Source: Xanthostigma xanthostigma
Lineage: Eukaryota > Arthropoda > Insecta > Raphidioptera > Raphidiidae
Direction of reading: 5' to 3'
Length of the DNA stretch: 64,000 bases
Assembly (NCBI GenBank): GCA_963575645.1
Contig: OY754466.1
Coordinates: 18,702,001 to 18,766,000, forward strand
In this document: positions 1 through 12,619 of the stretch, in pieces
How the letters are laid out: every line of letters starts with the position of its first letter
How positions within the stretch are numbered: the stretch's first letter is position 1
Notes under the pieces: model-generated
Database searches by the model: none
What the model saw: the letters and a program-made list of their open reading frames with translations, nothing else
Told to the model about the DNA's origin: nothing
Position numbers and translations under genes: made by a program

Positions 1-2
1 TG

Positions 3-705
3 AAACCAAAACCAGTTGATACGTTATGGTTTAGTGTTGATTCTCCGATAGATGAAGAAAATGATATTTCACTCTTGGAACAGGAACATCAAACTAACGT
101 AAGTTTATAAAGTTTCACATCATTGAAGTTTTTACATGTGCAAAAATAACTTACAAACGTATTGCATATTCTCCTTCGCAGGTAGACACAATTGCACAAA
201 GACATCATGATATGGTACCATTAGGAAAAACGTTTTCAGAGGTAATATTTGCATAAAAGATTCTATGAAAATTTATTAGATCTACAAACTTATTTCATAT
301 ATAAAAATATATACTTACGCAAAGTAGATTAGTGCTGTTAGAACTTAAAACTGCTGAACTGATCTATAGTCAGTAATACATAACTGAAGGATTTGGGTTA
401 GAGAATTGAGTATTAATTTTCTTTGTTGTACGTTCCCTCAGTATTATTTTTTTTTTTCAGTTTGAAATATTCGAAAATTGAATGACCCGATTATTGATAT
501 AATTTATTAAATGGTGAAGTATTTGTAGGATCTCAACGATACCGACGATGATGAGGAAGACGATGATAATGACGATGATGATGATACGGACAGCAGGGAT
601 GAAGAAGACGAAGAGGATCTCGATATGGAAATATCGTATGATCGCAATTCACCTGTTGATGTTAACATAAGGATGGTTCAAGGTCCTGGCCATGGAGTTC
701 GATGA
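3..705 (+). CDS. Anapc15: Anaphase-promoting complex subunit 15 (APC15), 3' part of gene
   Basis: APC15 (Mnd2 in yeast) is a small subunit of the APC/C ubiquitin ligase that helps turn over the mitotic checkpoint complex. Three coding exons are visible: 3-98, 182-241 and 529-705, each phase 0 with gt/ag borders (gtaagt after 98, cttcgcag before 182, gtaata after 241, tttgtag before 529). The peptide has the family signature: TLWFSVDSPIDEE followed by LLEQEHQ (human: TLWFNLDRPCVEE and QQQEQQHQ), then MVPLGKTFSE (human: LVPIGKPASE), then a long Asp/Glu run in the last exon. The C-terminus, ending GPGHGVR, is unlike the vertebrate tail. The start codon and roughly the first ten residues lie left of the window. 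Family assignment is by recognition of these motifs. Confidence 0.88.
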
Positions 706-1009
706 GTGTTTATTATTTGTAAACGCATAGTACATTTTGATAATGTTTTTCTCGGCATTTGATAGGTGATGGTTAAAAATGAGTTTCAGTTTTTTTAACG
801 GGATTCTATTGTTTCGACAAAAGAAAGAAATGCTATTTTTGTTTAATTTAAATTCGTCACTTATAACCACTGTTGTCGAGCGTGTGTAATTTAATTTGAG
901 TAAAATACATTGTCGAAATCTAAGTACTGTTAGAATCCATAAAATACATTAATTGTAATTGCATTTTTTCATAAAATATTTATTGTACTTTTAAATTAAA
1001 ACTGTTTGA

Positions 1010-1015
1010 AATAAA
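1010..1015 (+). terminator. Candidate poly(A) signal of the APC15 gene
   Basis: A canonical AATAAA lies 305 nt after the APC15 stop codon and is followed by a T-rich stretch. It is the first perfect AATAAA on this strand after the stop that I noticed, so the 3' UTR is probably about 0.3 kb. The cleavage site is inferred. Confidence 0.45.
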
Positions 1016-1416
1016 TTCAATTTGTTCAGAAATATTTGAAAAGGCTGTATTTACGTTTTAAAGATCGGACCATATCAAAATTTTTTTAGAGGATTTTAAC
1101 AGCAAATAAAATAAGTAATTTATCATCTTTGGCAGAACTAAAGTTTAATTTCTTTTTATTCTGTAGAAAATATGAAACAAAATTCAACGATCAAAAACGG
1201 GCAATATATTTATTTTAAATGAAAGATGTCAAAGTAGAAAGTATTATATTTATTAAAAAATAAAAATATAATAATGTTATCTTTTTTGTACGTTTTTTTT
1301 TTGCATAAAAGTGTTCATAAAAAAATAAAAATAATTTCCGACTTGACCAGAGAACATACACTTTTGACGTATCAGAGAACGTTTGCTATCTTTCTCGCTA
1401 CCATGGAATCGATCGC

Positions 1417-1460
1417 TATTTAAAGTGGGATGGCGCGATGTGTTCAAGTCAAATTTACGA
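1417..1460 (+). promoter_or_regulatory. Candidate TATA-type core promoter
   Basis: TATTTAAA at 1417-1424 is followed about 25-30 nt downstream by pyrimidine-A initiator-like sites (TTCAAGT around 1443-1449, GTCAAA around 1449-1454). The next 200 nt are rich in AAGTGAAA-type sequence like an insect 5' UTR. The nearest plus-strand coding exon is CTR1 at 18190, which begins right after a splice acceptor, so a distant non-coding first exon here is possible but not shown. Confidence 0.3.
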
Positions 1461-2304
1461 ATGTAATCGCAGTGTCCCCCATGTGATCAATTTGTTAGCA
1501 AGTGAAAGGTTTTTTATTTTACTGTCATTTTAAGTGAAACAGTGATTGTGTACGGAGTTTAACAAATTATTTTCGAACAAATATTAAACTTAATGCATTT
1601 CATTTATTTGTTGTCTGTGTAAAAGTGTTCTTTCAAAAATTTAACCTAAAAGAAAACAATATTTTGGAAGGTCAGTGTTCAGTTATTATTTTTCTATAAG
1701 AATAAAATAGTTATTAACAATCGATAGTACAAAACGACACGTTTGTTTTTTTTTAATTATAAATCACATCATCGAAGTGTTTATTAATTACGTATTATGT
1801 AACCAATTTTTGTCAGCTGTGCTTTTCCTATCTGCCATACAATTTTGACACATCGATTTTGACAATACGAATTGGAAACTTTTTTTCTAAAGTGTTTTAT
1901 TAGTTTTCAGTGTAGCTTTCTAATGATCTACAAAAGATAATGTTACGAAATAACTGAGCCGATGTAAATATAATACATCTATGTATAAAAAGCAAAATAG
2001 CATATGTCAAATTTTATTTTTTGTGTTGCATGGAAAAAATGCTTTTTAAATTGCATTTTAAAATTGCTTATTAATCAATCCTTAGGTCAGCAGATCATTC
2101 AGAGTTTATTTTTCGCTCATCAAATAAGAGACAATACGCTCACTTTAATTCAAACTAAAAGAGTTCAAATGGTCTAGGCGGCCCCTAGCGCTCCTGTATC
2201 ATATCTGAAATATGCGTATTGTCGTAGGATATTCTATACAATTTTTGGCTATTTTTTTTAGACAATCCAACACCAACTTCTTTCTTGAGAAACAGAAATC
2301 GTAC

Positions 2305-2550
2305 CTATGTGTCCAATCTATGGATATTACCACGAATAATACCTCGTACGTCGTCTTCCAACGAGAGGATAATTTCTTGAGAATTTTGTGTACATGTTGG
2401 TAATTTTACGAACGTATCTTGGTTCCATTCTTCGAAATTTTTATGTGTACTTTTTCCTCCGAAAATTAACCTCGTTAACGCTTCGAACAGTGTCAAAATC
2501 GAGTCAACCATATTATGTAGGGGAGATATACATATTATACTGATCCACCA
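2305..2550 (-). CDS. Candidate terminal coding exon, unidentified protein
   Basis: On the minus strand a tttcag acceptor ends at 2551 and opens directly into a frame of 81 codons before TAG at 2305-2307. It begins WWISIICISPLHNMVDSILT, a hydrophobic stretch that could be a membrane segment, and continues with a polar part containing FEEWNQDTF and LEDDVRGII. Codon use looks like real coding sequence. A minus-strand AATAAA (TTTATT at 2106-2111) lies about 195 nt beyond the stop. I do not recognise the family, and no upstream exon was found on this strand. It could be a lone exon of a gene, a retrocopy fragment or chance. Confidence 0.28.
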   Translation of the reverse strand, partial: WWISIICISPLHNMVDSILTLFEALTRLIFGGKSTHKNFEEWNQDTFVKLPTCTQNSQEIILSLEDDVRGIIRGNIHRLDT

Positions 2551-2566
2551 CTGAAAACATACTTTT

Positions 2567-2687
2567 AAAGTAAAAAATAATTGTTTTAAAATAAGCTTAA
2601 AAAGCGTTGGGCGCTCGATGTACGAAAATGTGGAACAAAGCGCCCCACGCTTTTTAAGCTTATTTTAAAACAATTATTTTTTACTTT
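2567..2687. repeat. Foldback element, 49-bp arms
   Basis: Arms 2567-2615 and 2639-2687 are near-perfect inverted copies (AAGCTTAAAAAGCG against CGCTTTTTAAGCTT) around a 23-nt loop. The element sits 16 bp from the acceptor-like site of the minus-strand candidate exon. Confidence 0.85.
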
Positions 2688-2756
2688 TTAGTCCGATATA
2701 AAGCGTGTTTTTTAGTTTTTTTTAAACTATATTTTATTTTTCACTTTTTTAGTTTG

Positions 2757-3217
2757 AGGATCTATAAAAGAATTTATTAATCCTGGGGGTCCTAATAAGG
2801 ATAATGGGAAACTGTTATCAAATTATTGCATTGTCATCGGTCCTTGATACGTATGCAAAGTTTCAAATTAATCAGACTTCGGGAAATTGGTGAAAATAAA
2901 GCGTTTACTACAGAGGATCTATAAAAGAATTTATTAATCCTGGGGGTCCTAATAAGGATAATGGGAAACTGTTATCAAATTATTGCATTGTCATCGGTCC
3001 TTGATACGTATGCAAAGTTTCAAATTAATCAGACTTCGGGAAATTGGTGAAAATTATGCTCAAAGATTTAAAAGAATTTATTAATCCTGGGGGTCCTAAT
3101 AAGGATAATGGGAAACTGTTATCAAATTATTGCATTGTCATCGGTCCTTGATACGTATGCAAAGTTTCAAATTAATCAGACTTCGGGAAATTGGTGAAAA
3201 TTATGCTCAAAGATTCC
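2757..3217. repeat. Three tandem copies of a LINE-tail-like repeat
   Basis: A unit containing TTATTAATCCTGGGGGTCCT and TTGATACGTATGCAAAGTTT occurs three times in direct orientation, with spacings of 157 and 147 bp (shared AAAAGAAT anchors at 2766, 2923 and 3070). The unit ends with a phrase like AATCAGACTTCGGGAAATTG that resembles RTE-type LINE 3' regions. The last copy runs into CATACATACATAG microsatellite-like sequence, as LINE tails often do. LINE origin is inferred. Confidence 0.8.
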
Positions 3218-3965
3218 GTTACGGACATACATACATAGTTAGTTACATACATAGTTACAACCCAAACTAATATAAAGCGTTTAAAAATGGAGAAGTTTTT
3301 TACAAGACAGATTACCGGTTTCAGAGATAAACTTTTGATTTTTAGGAATAAGCACAATATTATCGAACTTGTGTTAATTTGTAAACATTATTAATTGCAT
3401 TAATTGCCTACACCACAATTGAACAGTTCATTGGGTTTTTAAAAGATAAAAACTATGTCATTTGTTGCAATTAATAAAAATAAACAATCTTACTAAAGTA
3501 CAATATTTATCTTCAAATAGTTAATTCAGCGTCCGATTTCTTTTGTTTACGGGTTGTTTTGTTTTGTTTTTTTGTATCATCAAGTACTTATTTTGTCCCT
3601 AACCTTTGTTCATTTCCTCTATAAAACCAGTTTTAAACACAAAAAGATGATAGTCGATTAGCTACTGTACCATGGTCCTCATTTTTATCACATGCAAATT
3701 ATCCTTGTTTTTATTTGCATTCAGAAAACAGGGGCAAAGCAAAAGAGATTTAACAAATTTTGTTTTGGAAAATTTCCGGTTTACAGGATCATAAAATCAC
3801 GACCGATTTATTAACAGAATTGTACCGTATAAAAATGATTGTTTGAAAGTTAGCATGATATGAACAAAACGATAACAAGTTACATTTATTACAGATTGTT
3901 GCTGGAGTTGTTGATATTTACTTTCTCCGATCAACAAAATCTGTGACCGCAAAACATAATTGTTT

Positions 3966-4079
3966 ATTTAAAATTTTTATTGGGATAATCAGCTATATTG
4001 TAACTATTCAAATTAATAATATTATTAATTTGAAAAATTGCAACAATGTAGCTGATTATCCAAATAAAAATTTTAAATA
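3966..4079. repeat. AT-rich foldback
   Basis: Inverted arms share TAAAATTTTTATT and GATAATCAGCTA with their complements, and the centre is a second small palindrome (ATTAATAATATTATTAAT). No transposase is present. Confidence 0.75.
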
Positions 4080-4120
4080 TAAAACAAATATTAAAGTCGA
4101 ATATTATTAAATTGTTTATA

Positions 4121-4751
4121 CAGTGTGGTCACTTACCTAAGTGTGCAACATATGGGAAAATTTTTAATTAAATGCACAACCAAAATACAAATATTGCCAA
4201 AAGTTGGTGCATGTCCGATAATCATTTTAGGTGCTTTTAGAATTGTTGAAACTCAAACAGCATACAGGGTGTTTAATATCGTTGCAACAAACATAAAGAT
4301 TGTGATTCCATAAAAAATTAAAAATCTAAGTTAATTTTACAAATATGCCTAAATTTGAACAAAGTTGTGCGAAATTGATTTGATTTTTAATTATTTATTA
4401 GTGTGTTTAAGGTAAGTATAAAACAAATTTTTCAAAAAAATTATAATTTTGGTTTTTCAAAAAAAAAAAAAAATTTCTTAGAAGGCCATGTTTTGGTATT
4501 TGGGCATAACTTTTAATTCTAAACAACTTTTTCTTATAACATTTCGCTGAAATTTTTGAAATAAGGGCATTTTACTCTTATACAATTTTTATATTTTTTC
4601 GCTGTAGGTATGCTGTTTGAGTTTCAACAATTCTAAGAGCACCTAAAATGATTATCGGACATGCACCAACTTTTGGCAATATTTGTATTTTGGTTGTGCA
4701 TTTAATTAAAAATTTTCCCATAATATGTTGCACACTTAAGTGACCACACTA
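4121..4751. mobile_element. Tc1/mariner-type MITE with ~148-bp terminal inverted repeats
   Basis: The left end starts CAGTGTGGTCACTTA and the right end is its complement apart from the outermost base. Both ends are flanked by TA (4119-4120 and 4752-4753), as expected for Tc1/mariner insertion. The inverted repeats extend about 145-148 bp, to about 4266 and from about 4608, and include TGCATGTCCGATAATCATTT and its complement. The middle has no transposase frame, so the element is non-autonomous. Confidence 0.8.
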
Positions 4752-5468
4752 TATAAGATCTTATACTCTCGAGTCTCGATAAAATAAAATTAACGATATT
4801 TCAAGACTTGAGAATAGCCGAGCGTGTTGGAGTGATTTTGTTTATAATATGGCTTTTTATTATAGACAAAAAATAATTGTGTTTAAATCATAAGATTATT
4901 AGCACTAATATAAAATATGCAAAGTCTATATTAAGCGAAATACCACTCATTGAGTCATTACGAGATCTCCAAAACTACACGCCCGATGGACTTGAAATTT
5001 GGCATAATTACTCAATCTCGACGCAGACATCCACTAAGAACGGATTTTATGCTAATCTATTCCAAAACTGATTTTTCTCCTACCATCACATATATGTACT
5101 ATGGGTGTGAGTTGTTACGTGGGCGGGCGTGGATCGTTACGTAGATGGCAAGGTCAAAATAATACTTCCAGAGAAAGAGTGAGGGTGGGAGAGGGATGAG
5201 AGACCATATGTATTTATAAATCATACGGTTTTGCACCCGGGTAAAGCCGGGACGGGCCACTAGTAGAGATATGGCTTAGCCTTTATTCTTCTATGTCCTA
5301 GTTTCCAATTTCCATGCTAACCTGAAAACTGGTAAAATGTAGGTAAATATCAAGGCTAGTAGATTTACAAAAGCTGCCTCGTTCCATCTGACCAATCAGC
5401 GTAAGCACGGACCTTTCATATTTTTGTCAACCTATAATGACAATATCAAAAATGTCATTTATATTTAA

Positions 5469-5810
5469 CTAGCTGTCCCGCCCGGTTTCACCCGGATGCA
5501 GAAGAGGGAGGGACATGATTACGCACAATCATCTTAGTTTACCGAGAGGAATGTTGTGTCCAAATTTCATGATGATCGGAGTTACCGTTCAAAAGTCGGA
5601 CGGACAAATTTTCAGTTACATTTTGCAACATTTTTCATTCCTATTGGCCGTAGCGTGATATTATATAGCCTATAGCCTTCCTCGATAAATGGGCTATCCA
5701 ACAAAAAAAAAAATCAGTTCGAACCAGTAGTTCCTGAGATTAGCGCGTTCAACCAAACAAACAAACAAACAAACTCTTCAGCTTTATATATTAGATAGTA
5801 TAGATTAGAA
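5469..5810 (+). repeat. RTE/LINE-like 3' tail
   Basis: The segment contains CTAGCTGTCCCGCCCGGTTT near the start, then GAGATTAGCGCGTTCAACC, an (AAAC)n run and CTTTATATATTAGATAG at the end. This arrangement is common in arthropod RTE-type LINE 3' ends. Related GGGTGAAACCGGGACGGG pieces occur at 5230-5260 (with GTAAAGCC) and 39225-39245. No reverse-transcriptase frame is present. Confidence 0.5.
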
Positions 5811-6491
5811 CGATGTAAATTTCGTACTTTAAAGATTATATTTATAGCAAATTTTTTGTCTGTTAATTTCTTTGACATTTATTAAATACTACCCTTAAAG
5901 ATTAAAACAACAACCGTTGTCACGCAATCAATCGACAGGTCCGCCGGATGACGTCATCCCTCACAACTATCCAACGGAACGAGGCAAGTCTGTAATCTCT
6001 AAACCTTGCGCAAATATGGACCAGTACTAGACTCTATTAACCCTGACTGCCTGTTGGTGCAGACCTTAGAAGAAAGTTAACTAACAGCTGAAGCTAATAA
6101 AAAGTTTATGAAAATAAAGAGAATTAATGGCTGAAGTTAATAAAAAGTTTATGAAAATAAAGAGAAATAGCTGAAGCCTTATTTTCCAACAGTCCTTCAC
6201 ATAATAGAGCTAGAAAGATTTATCTCTATAGATAATGGGAAAACACCGACATAAACCATTTTATTTTGTTGTCATAGATATACTTAAAGAATAATGTTCA
6301 TTTATATTAACCTCTTACGAAATGTCTACATTCCGCAAAAACGACACTTGATATGTAACGCTTAGCTGTGTTCTAACGTACATTCTAAAACATTTATGAG
6401 AATTAGTACTTTATGCATTTGTTATTAACTAGCCGTTGCCCGCGGCTTCGCACGCGATTGTGACGTAACACGGGTGCGTTCCCATTTATTT

Positions 6492-6763
6492 GGCGTAGTT
6501 ATTCCTTTCTCGACGCAGACACCCTCTATAAGAACGGATTTTATGTAAATCCTATCAAAAACGGATTTTTCACCTATACTCTTTCTCTCTCTTCCTACCT
6601 CCCTCTCCTCCTTTCTTTTTCTCTGGAAATATTATATTGACCTTCCCATCTACGCAACCGTCCAACCCACCCACGTAACAACTCACCCCTATAGTGTTTT
6701 AGATAAGATTTGCATAAAATCCGTTCTTAGTGGGTGTCTACGTCGAGAAAGGAGTAACTATGC
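6492..6763. repeat. Foldback with ~60-bp arms carrying a LINE-tail-like sequence
   Basis: The left arm around 6492-6553 (GGCGTAGTTATTCCTTTCTC, AAGAACGGATTTTAT) is repeated inverted at 6706-6763 (ATAAAATCCGTTCTTA, GAGAAAGGAGTAACTATGCC). A related single copy lies at 4950-5060. The interior is a CT-rich tract. Confidence 0.75.
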
Positions 6764-6836
6764 CAAATTTCAAGTCAATCGGGCGTATAGTTTTGGAGAT
6801 CTCGTGATGAATAAGTCAGTGAGTCCCGAACGGCTT

Positions 6837-6909
6837 AATATTTCTCATCGGGTAAGCCGGACAAAAAATGTTAAACTTTTTTGTCCGGCTTACCCGATGA
6901 GAAATTATT
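6837..6909. repeat. Near-perfect hairpin, 32-bp arms
   Basis: Arms 6837-6868 and 6877-6909 are complementary through CTCATCGGGTAAGCCGGAC, with an 8-nt loop and a one-base difference near the base. No poly(U) tract or coding context suggests a terminator; it is probably a small foldback. Confidence 0.85.
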
Positions 6910-9824
6910 ATATTTGGAGTAATTTAAAAATTCACTCTTTTTATGGTTTATTATTATTTGATTATATTACATGGAAAATCGATCCGACTTTTCTGGTGGA
7001 TTTTCCAAAAATTTTCGTTCATATAAAATTTGTCCTGACTAATACGAACACACCAAAAAAAAATCAGCGAAATCGGTCGAGCCGTTTTCAAGTGATGATC
7101 TTTTATACATGCCACAATTGATTTTTATTTAGGCTATTTTTAGTAGTACTACACTAGTATTGAAGGGCTTAATAATTTTCGACTTTTGTTCCATTATATT
7201 TGATTCTTATACATACTAAGGTTGTCAACAAAGATTGTTTATTGTTACCGTGCATTTGTGGAAATTTTCAACTCAGACAATAACCTGCTGGTATTAACGT
7301 ATAACTAATATTGAAAACAATCGAATAAAACAATGGCCAAGCGATAATGATCATGAGATTAATATGTCAAAAACAATTATTAGTTAATCTACTCATAATA
7401 ATCGTATATGGCGTAATTATAAACAGCGTAGTGATAAAGTGCAACAGGGTTAGCAGCGTGTCGCCTAATTTCATTTTTGATCCGTAACTGGTAACTAAAT
7501 AGAGGTGCCCACTTGATAGGGTCGAAAAATTAGATTCCAGATGTGGTAGGTCCTAACTAGTACAACCCTCATAACGTAAAAATTATAAAAACTTGTAAAA
7601 AATTGAAGCTCCTTCAAACAAGACCACTAAAAAGCACTAAAAAGAGTGGAATAATAAAGCTTTGAGGTCGGTCCCAATTTAATTACTATAGCGTTTTATG
7701 TATCTAATCTAAGTACTTATTTTTTTAAATTGGCGTCGACCTCAAAACTTTATACTATTTTACGCTTTTTAGTGGATTTCCAATACTTAGTTTGCGAGTT
7801 GGGAAAAAAACTACTGAACCTATTTAAGTAAAATTTATGTGAGACCACCCTCAAGGTATGCCGTGTTGAACAAAAAATGAACCATCAAAATCGATTCACA
7901 AGTGCTGCTCCTTTTTTTAAGCCAGTTGAAAACGACTAGGTCGATTTAAAAAATATATGATACCAATCTCATTCTATTTCTGTACAAAAATCTCTGTTTT
8001 TTGCGATCGTAGTTTGAAATCTGCCGAGAAGAAGGCAACTTTATATGCAGTTTATTCTCGCTCACTTACTACCTGAGGCAAATCTATACATAGGGACTAA
8101 TAGGGCTTAAGCCCTGGGGCCCCAAGTGCCAAACACCTTCAAAAATTGAATTATTTTCGTACATTTTTAATGAGCAGTTATCGTACAGTAAAAAATAGCT
8201 AGATAATATTAATGTTTGGTGAATTTTGACAAATTTTTGATGAATTTTGACAATTTTTTAATTGAATTTTGCAAATGTTTTTGGTGAATTTTGACAATTT
8301 TTTGTGCGAATTTTTACATTTTTTTTTTTTGCTGAATTTATATAGTACCTATATGATTTATTTTTTAAGACCACAAATAATTCAACCATAATTTTGATGT
8401 TTTTAAAATAAATTTTAAACCCCATCGGACTTCAATAAGTCCTAGACACTTAAATTTCTTTTACTTTTCATCCGTTCCATCTCCATCACACTTCCGTTGC
8501 GTTTTATCTATATCCGTTTGAAATCACTGCGACTAAAGAAGTTTTACTTCAAAAATTATTGTCCTCATGATGGCGACAGCGCGAGTCGGTATTTTTCTGT
8601 CGTTTTAATGTCATTTCCACAAAAATACTGAGACTCATTTCCTATCTTCATAAGCTTTTTTAGCTTTCGTATATTTCCATGTAGAATCTTATCATTCACT
8701 TGTTTTCAAATCAACTACACTTTTTAATCACAGTTCGTTTGTTTAAAGTACAATTTGTGTTTCGGTTTTTGATTGAACTTAAAATGACAACCCTGGATTA
8801 CTTCACACCTTGATATCGTTAATATAACGAACTTAACACGTCTGTTTATCATTTGTTCGACTCATTTGTTTTGTACCTGTCGGTTCTACGTACCGCGTGC
8901 ACACCTGCGATTTTTGCACACGGCCCGTGCAACCCAGTTGATGCAAAAAATCATGCAATATTGTGTGAATAATAAAACAACAAAACAGCGATTTCTCTGT
9001 AAACGGGACTCTTAAGAGATGTGTAAACATTCAGACTCGAATACAATGACTGCGGTATATAACCTCAAAATGCTGATAAATAAGAGTAGTTGAGCTTAGC
9101 GTTACTTCCGTAATATTACGCCAAGTCACTCAAGATTTTTTTTTGTTTCGAAAAAGGGAACAGTTGAGATGATGTCATACCCCGTATAAAATAGATGCTT
9201 TACAAGCATGTATGTACTTATGTAGGCATGTAAAGTGACTCATAACGCAGTAGTGCTGTAATGAAAAACAAAAGTAGTCCCACTGACCAATTCACCAGTA
9301 TTTTTCATAAACTTCCTGTAGCTTTGAATTAGATGAAATAAAACAAAAGTAGGCGCGAATACTAATTTTCGTAAACAAGTAACAATTGAACTTTGAAAAA
9401 CGTTGAAAACATACTGAAAATGAAGTGAAATGCTATTTTATAGGAGTAGTTCAAATATATACCATATGTATCTCATATACGCAATGATGTTCTGACTCAT
9501 ATGATTAGATGAATAAAACTTGCAATCCTCGTTTTGACATAATATCACTACTCGTCGTAATGTACCGCATTTTGTAACTAGATAGACAATCTACTATTAC
9601 AGATAAAAAAATCGTCTGCAACAAACGGACGGACTCCCGCCGAAATGATTTCATTTAAGTAATATTCCGTTTTGCACGGAACGCTACGCAGCAAACGACA
9701 GTAACTTCAATGCGAACGTTAAAACTGTTTTACATCGTAATTTAAAAGCGTGGGCAAAGTAGGCAGCTGCCAATAGAAAAACAGTTGAACGTATTTGTAA
9801 TTTATACTTTTTTAAAATTAACAT

Positions 9825-10262
9825 CTTATAGACCAAAATCCCAGACTCGACAGACCTATACGTTATTTCAGTACTGCTGAGATTTTATCAGTAAATGTAG
9901 GTACAATTAGTTAAGAACGTATGCCAATTTCATAAAAGCGGGGGCCGTTTAGATAGAACAGGTTCGAAAGGTACCTAAAACATGTGCTTACCTACGTACG
10001 CAATGGTATAGGTATTAAGCATGCAGCATGCATAATATGAGTGCGAGTGAGAGCATTAGATGATTTTTTTGTTTGACAGCTTCTTAGATAAGCATGTGTT
10101 TTATGTACCTACTACCTTTAGAACATGTTATCTCTAAAAGGGCCCCGCTTTCAAGCTAATAAATCGGAATACGTTTTTTAACTAAATATTGTACATTTAC
10201 TGATAAAATCTTAGCAGTACTGAAATGAAGTAGATCTGATGGGTCTGGGTCTTGGTATATTA
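9825..10262. repeat. MITE-like element with ~200-bp inverted arms
   Basis: The left arm includes TTTCAGTACTGCTGAGATTT and GCGGGGGCCGTTTAGATAG. The right arm carries the complements (AAATCTTAGCAGTACTGAAA, CTCTAAAAGGGCCCCGCTTT). A third partial copy of the right end lies in the last C3G intron (53195-53290), so this is a dispersed family. No target duplication could be fixed. Confidence 0.7.
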
Positions 10263-10456
10263 CAGAGGTCACAAGGCGCAGTGCAATTTATTTATTATTT
10301 ATTTTGATGACATTGATTGCAATTAACATTTTTAATTATTCTTATCAACGAGAAACATTTTTAGATTATCATTTAATGTATTTCTGTACTGTATTCAGCT
10401 TTTAGTGCATAACGACTGTCTGTTTTTATGTCGATACCAAATCAATCTCTTGACCA

Positions 10457-10520
10457 GTGCTGGATTAACCTATAAGCAAAGTAAGCAATTGCTTAGAGCA
10501 TCACGTCTCAGGGGGCACCA
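10457..10520 (+). mobile_element. hAT-like terminal fragment
   Basis: CAGTGCTGGATTAACCTATA followed by AAGCAATTGCTTAGAGC matches the general form of hAT terminal repeats, compare CAGGGCCGGATTAACC at 19145. A matching right end (CTTAATCCGGCA) is visible near 11488-11499, so the full element may span about 10457-11500 with another element nested inside. No 8-bp duplication was confirmed. Confidence 0.4.
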
Positions 10521-10948
10521 AAAATCAGAACTCAGAAATATAAAGTACCTACCTCGCCAATTCATGTCAACATTTTTTTTTTTCTTTTTGTCATCTCAAA
10601 AATTTGATTTACTGATATAAAACTGTCTTAGGAAGTATAGAAGTTAAAAAAAAAAAAAATTAATTTTGAAAATAAAAACCAATTTTTTTAATTAAATGTT
10701 TTGCGGCACGTGATATTTTTTTAAAGCTTGTCCTTGCCTTTTTATACCGAAAGGTATCTTTTTAGGGGGCGTAGAAAAAAATTTAATATTTAACGATCTG
10801 ACATTCACAATTTGAAAAAAAAATAATTATACAATTAAACATGACAGATAATATTAGAATTAGACTGCTGTTAGAGATGAGGGCCCATAGACAAGAAATC
10901 ATTTCTTGTCTAATTCCTTGATGCCCTAAGCATTTCTAAGAAATGCTT

Positions 10949-11479
10949 AGTGATGTGCCGGATATCCGTATCTGCGGATATCCGAGGGAGAAGAAAGATC
11001 CGTATCCGTTAGTTTTTTTGCGGATCTTTTATGGATCTTTTACCTTATTAATTTTCAATGCATAGATGAAATTTTATATAAGGTGATTAGGCAATAATAA
11101 AAAACCTGTTAAATTCCATTCAGATTATTTTTTATTTTTTTAAATCGTATTTGGCATCTTTATATTGCAAACATTTATCGTAGTGAGTACCATACTAATA
11201 GTACATAACTCAAAGGTACTAAATTAACTATCTTTTTAATGAGATATTGAACATCGATCTTTGGAAAGAGACAATCTGATATGAGAGTTAACTCTTAAAG
11301 AGGTCAATAACTTTTTCCCATAACAGATAGTCTCTTTCCAAAGGTCGATGTGCAATATTTACTGCCGCGTACTCTAAGAAAGTTAAGATCCGTATCCGTA
11401 TCCGCGGATCTTTAAACCAAAAATCCGTATTCAGATCCGTATCCGCGGATATACATTTTTAACGATCCGGCACATCACT
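10949..11479. mobile_element. MITE with AGTGATGTGCCGGAT terminal inverted repeats
   Basis: The left end AGTGATGTGCCGGAT and right end ATCCGGCACATCACT are exact complements. Next to them, sub-terminal repeats of ATCCGTATCCGCGGAT type occur several times. A long internal hairpin (11225-11350, GGAAAGAGACAATCTGATAT and its approximate complement) lies in the middle. No clear target duplication was found. Confidence 0.65.
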
Positions 11480-12619
11480 ACAAGGAATCTTAATCCGGCA
11501 AGCTGCTCTTGACAAAGAATAAACTATCTCCCGATGATGCTAATATGATTAACCAGACTTGAATTGAAAAAAAAAACAGTGGTAGTATTCTGCGGTTACT
11601 TTTTTACTATTCAAAGATACCGCTAATGTTTCATTTGTTACATTGTTGCTGATAAAAAATAACACCAAAGGATTTCCTTTTTTCATTATTATCTGTATTT
11701 TGTTATTGAAATATATAAATTTTGTGGTTTATCAAAACAGGATTGTTTTTTTTCCTCGTGTCTGTTTTTAGAAATTAGAACTCTCACTTTAAGTGTCTAA
11801 TACAAGTAAAATGTGTAAAAAATAAATCCATCAAAAACATTTTTTTGTAAAAAATGTAGCCAAGTCTCGCGTTGATATCTCACTAAGAACATAAGTGTGA
11901 AAAAGGGGATCATGATCTGTACAAAAAATAATTGAGATCTAAAAGGATGCCAAGTTTTCACACAAAAACATTAAGTACCTAAATATATAACATGAAAACA
12001 TGCTATGATGCTAAGTGAAAATTTGTTCAGACCATGACATCTTTTTTGTGTTTTAGTTTGGTTTCATCGCGAGGTTTGGTCACATTTTTTAAATAAAACG
12101 TTTTTGATCGGATTTTTACTCTTTTTGTAGGATAATATGTTACCAACATAAAAGTTTTGCTTCGGACATGCGTGCCCGTTGACACAATTTCTTTTTATAC
12201 CCATAGAAATCTACTTCGTCCCTTTTTGAGGGGTTGGGGGATGAATTTTTTTTTTAATATTCTGGTTACTTGTGCGTGAAAGCCAGCCTGCATACCAAAT
12301 TTCAGCTTTCTAGGACTATACGGAAAGTACTCTAAAGTCTTTGATGATCAAGAATGAGGCAGTCAGTCAGTGACGAAATCAATGAACTTTGCATATTAAT
12401 AAAATTCAAAGTAGCGCGGCTATAAAAATGAAATTTGGTATAATAATAATAATGTAACGTCCGTTTCTCGACTTTATGTCATAACAGACGCCATTCGCAC
12501 CGTTACTATTTTCCATTTATCACAATTCCCGTTATTTTCTACATTTTTAGACTTCAACTTAATTAATAGCAATGCGAGAAAGAAGGAATTTTTAGGAAAT
12601 TAGGATAAGGTAGGCACAT

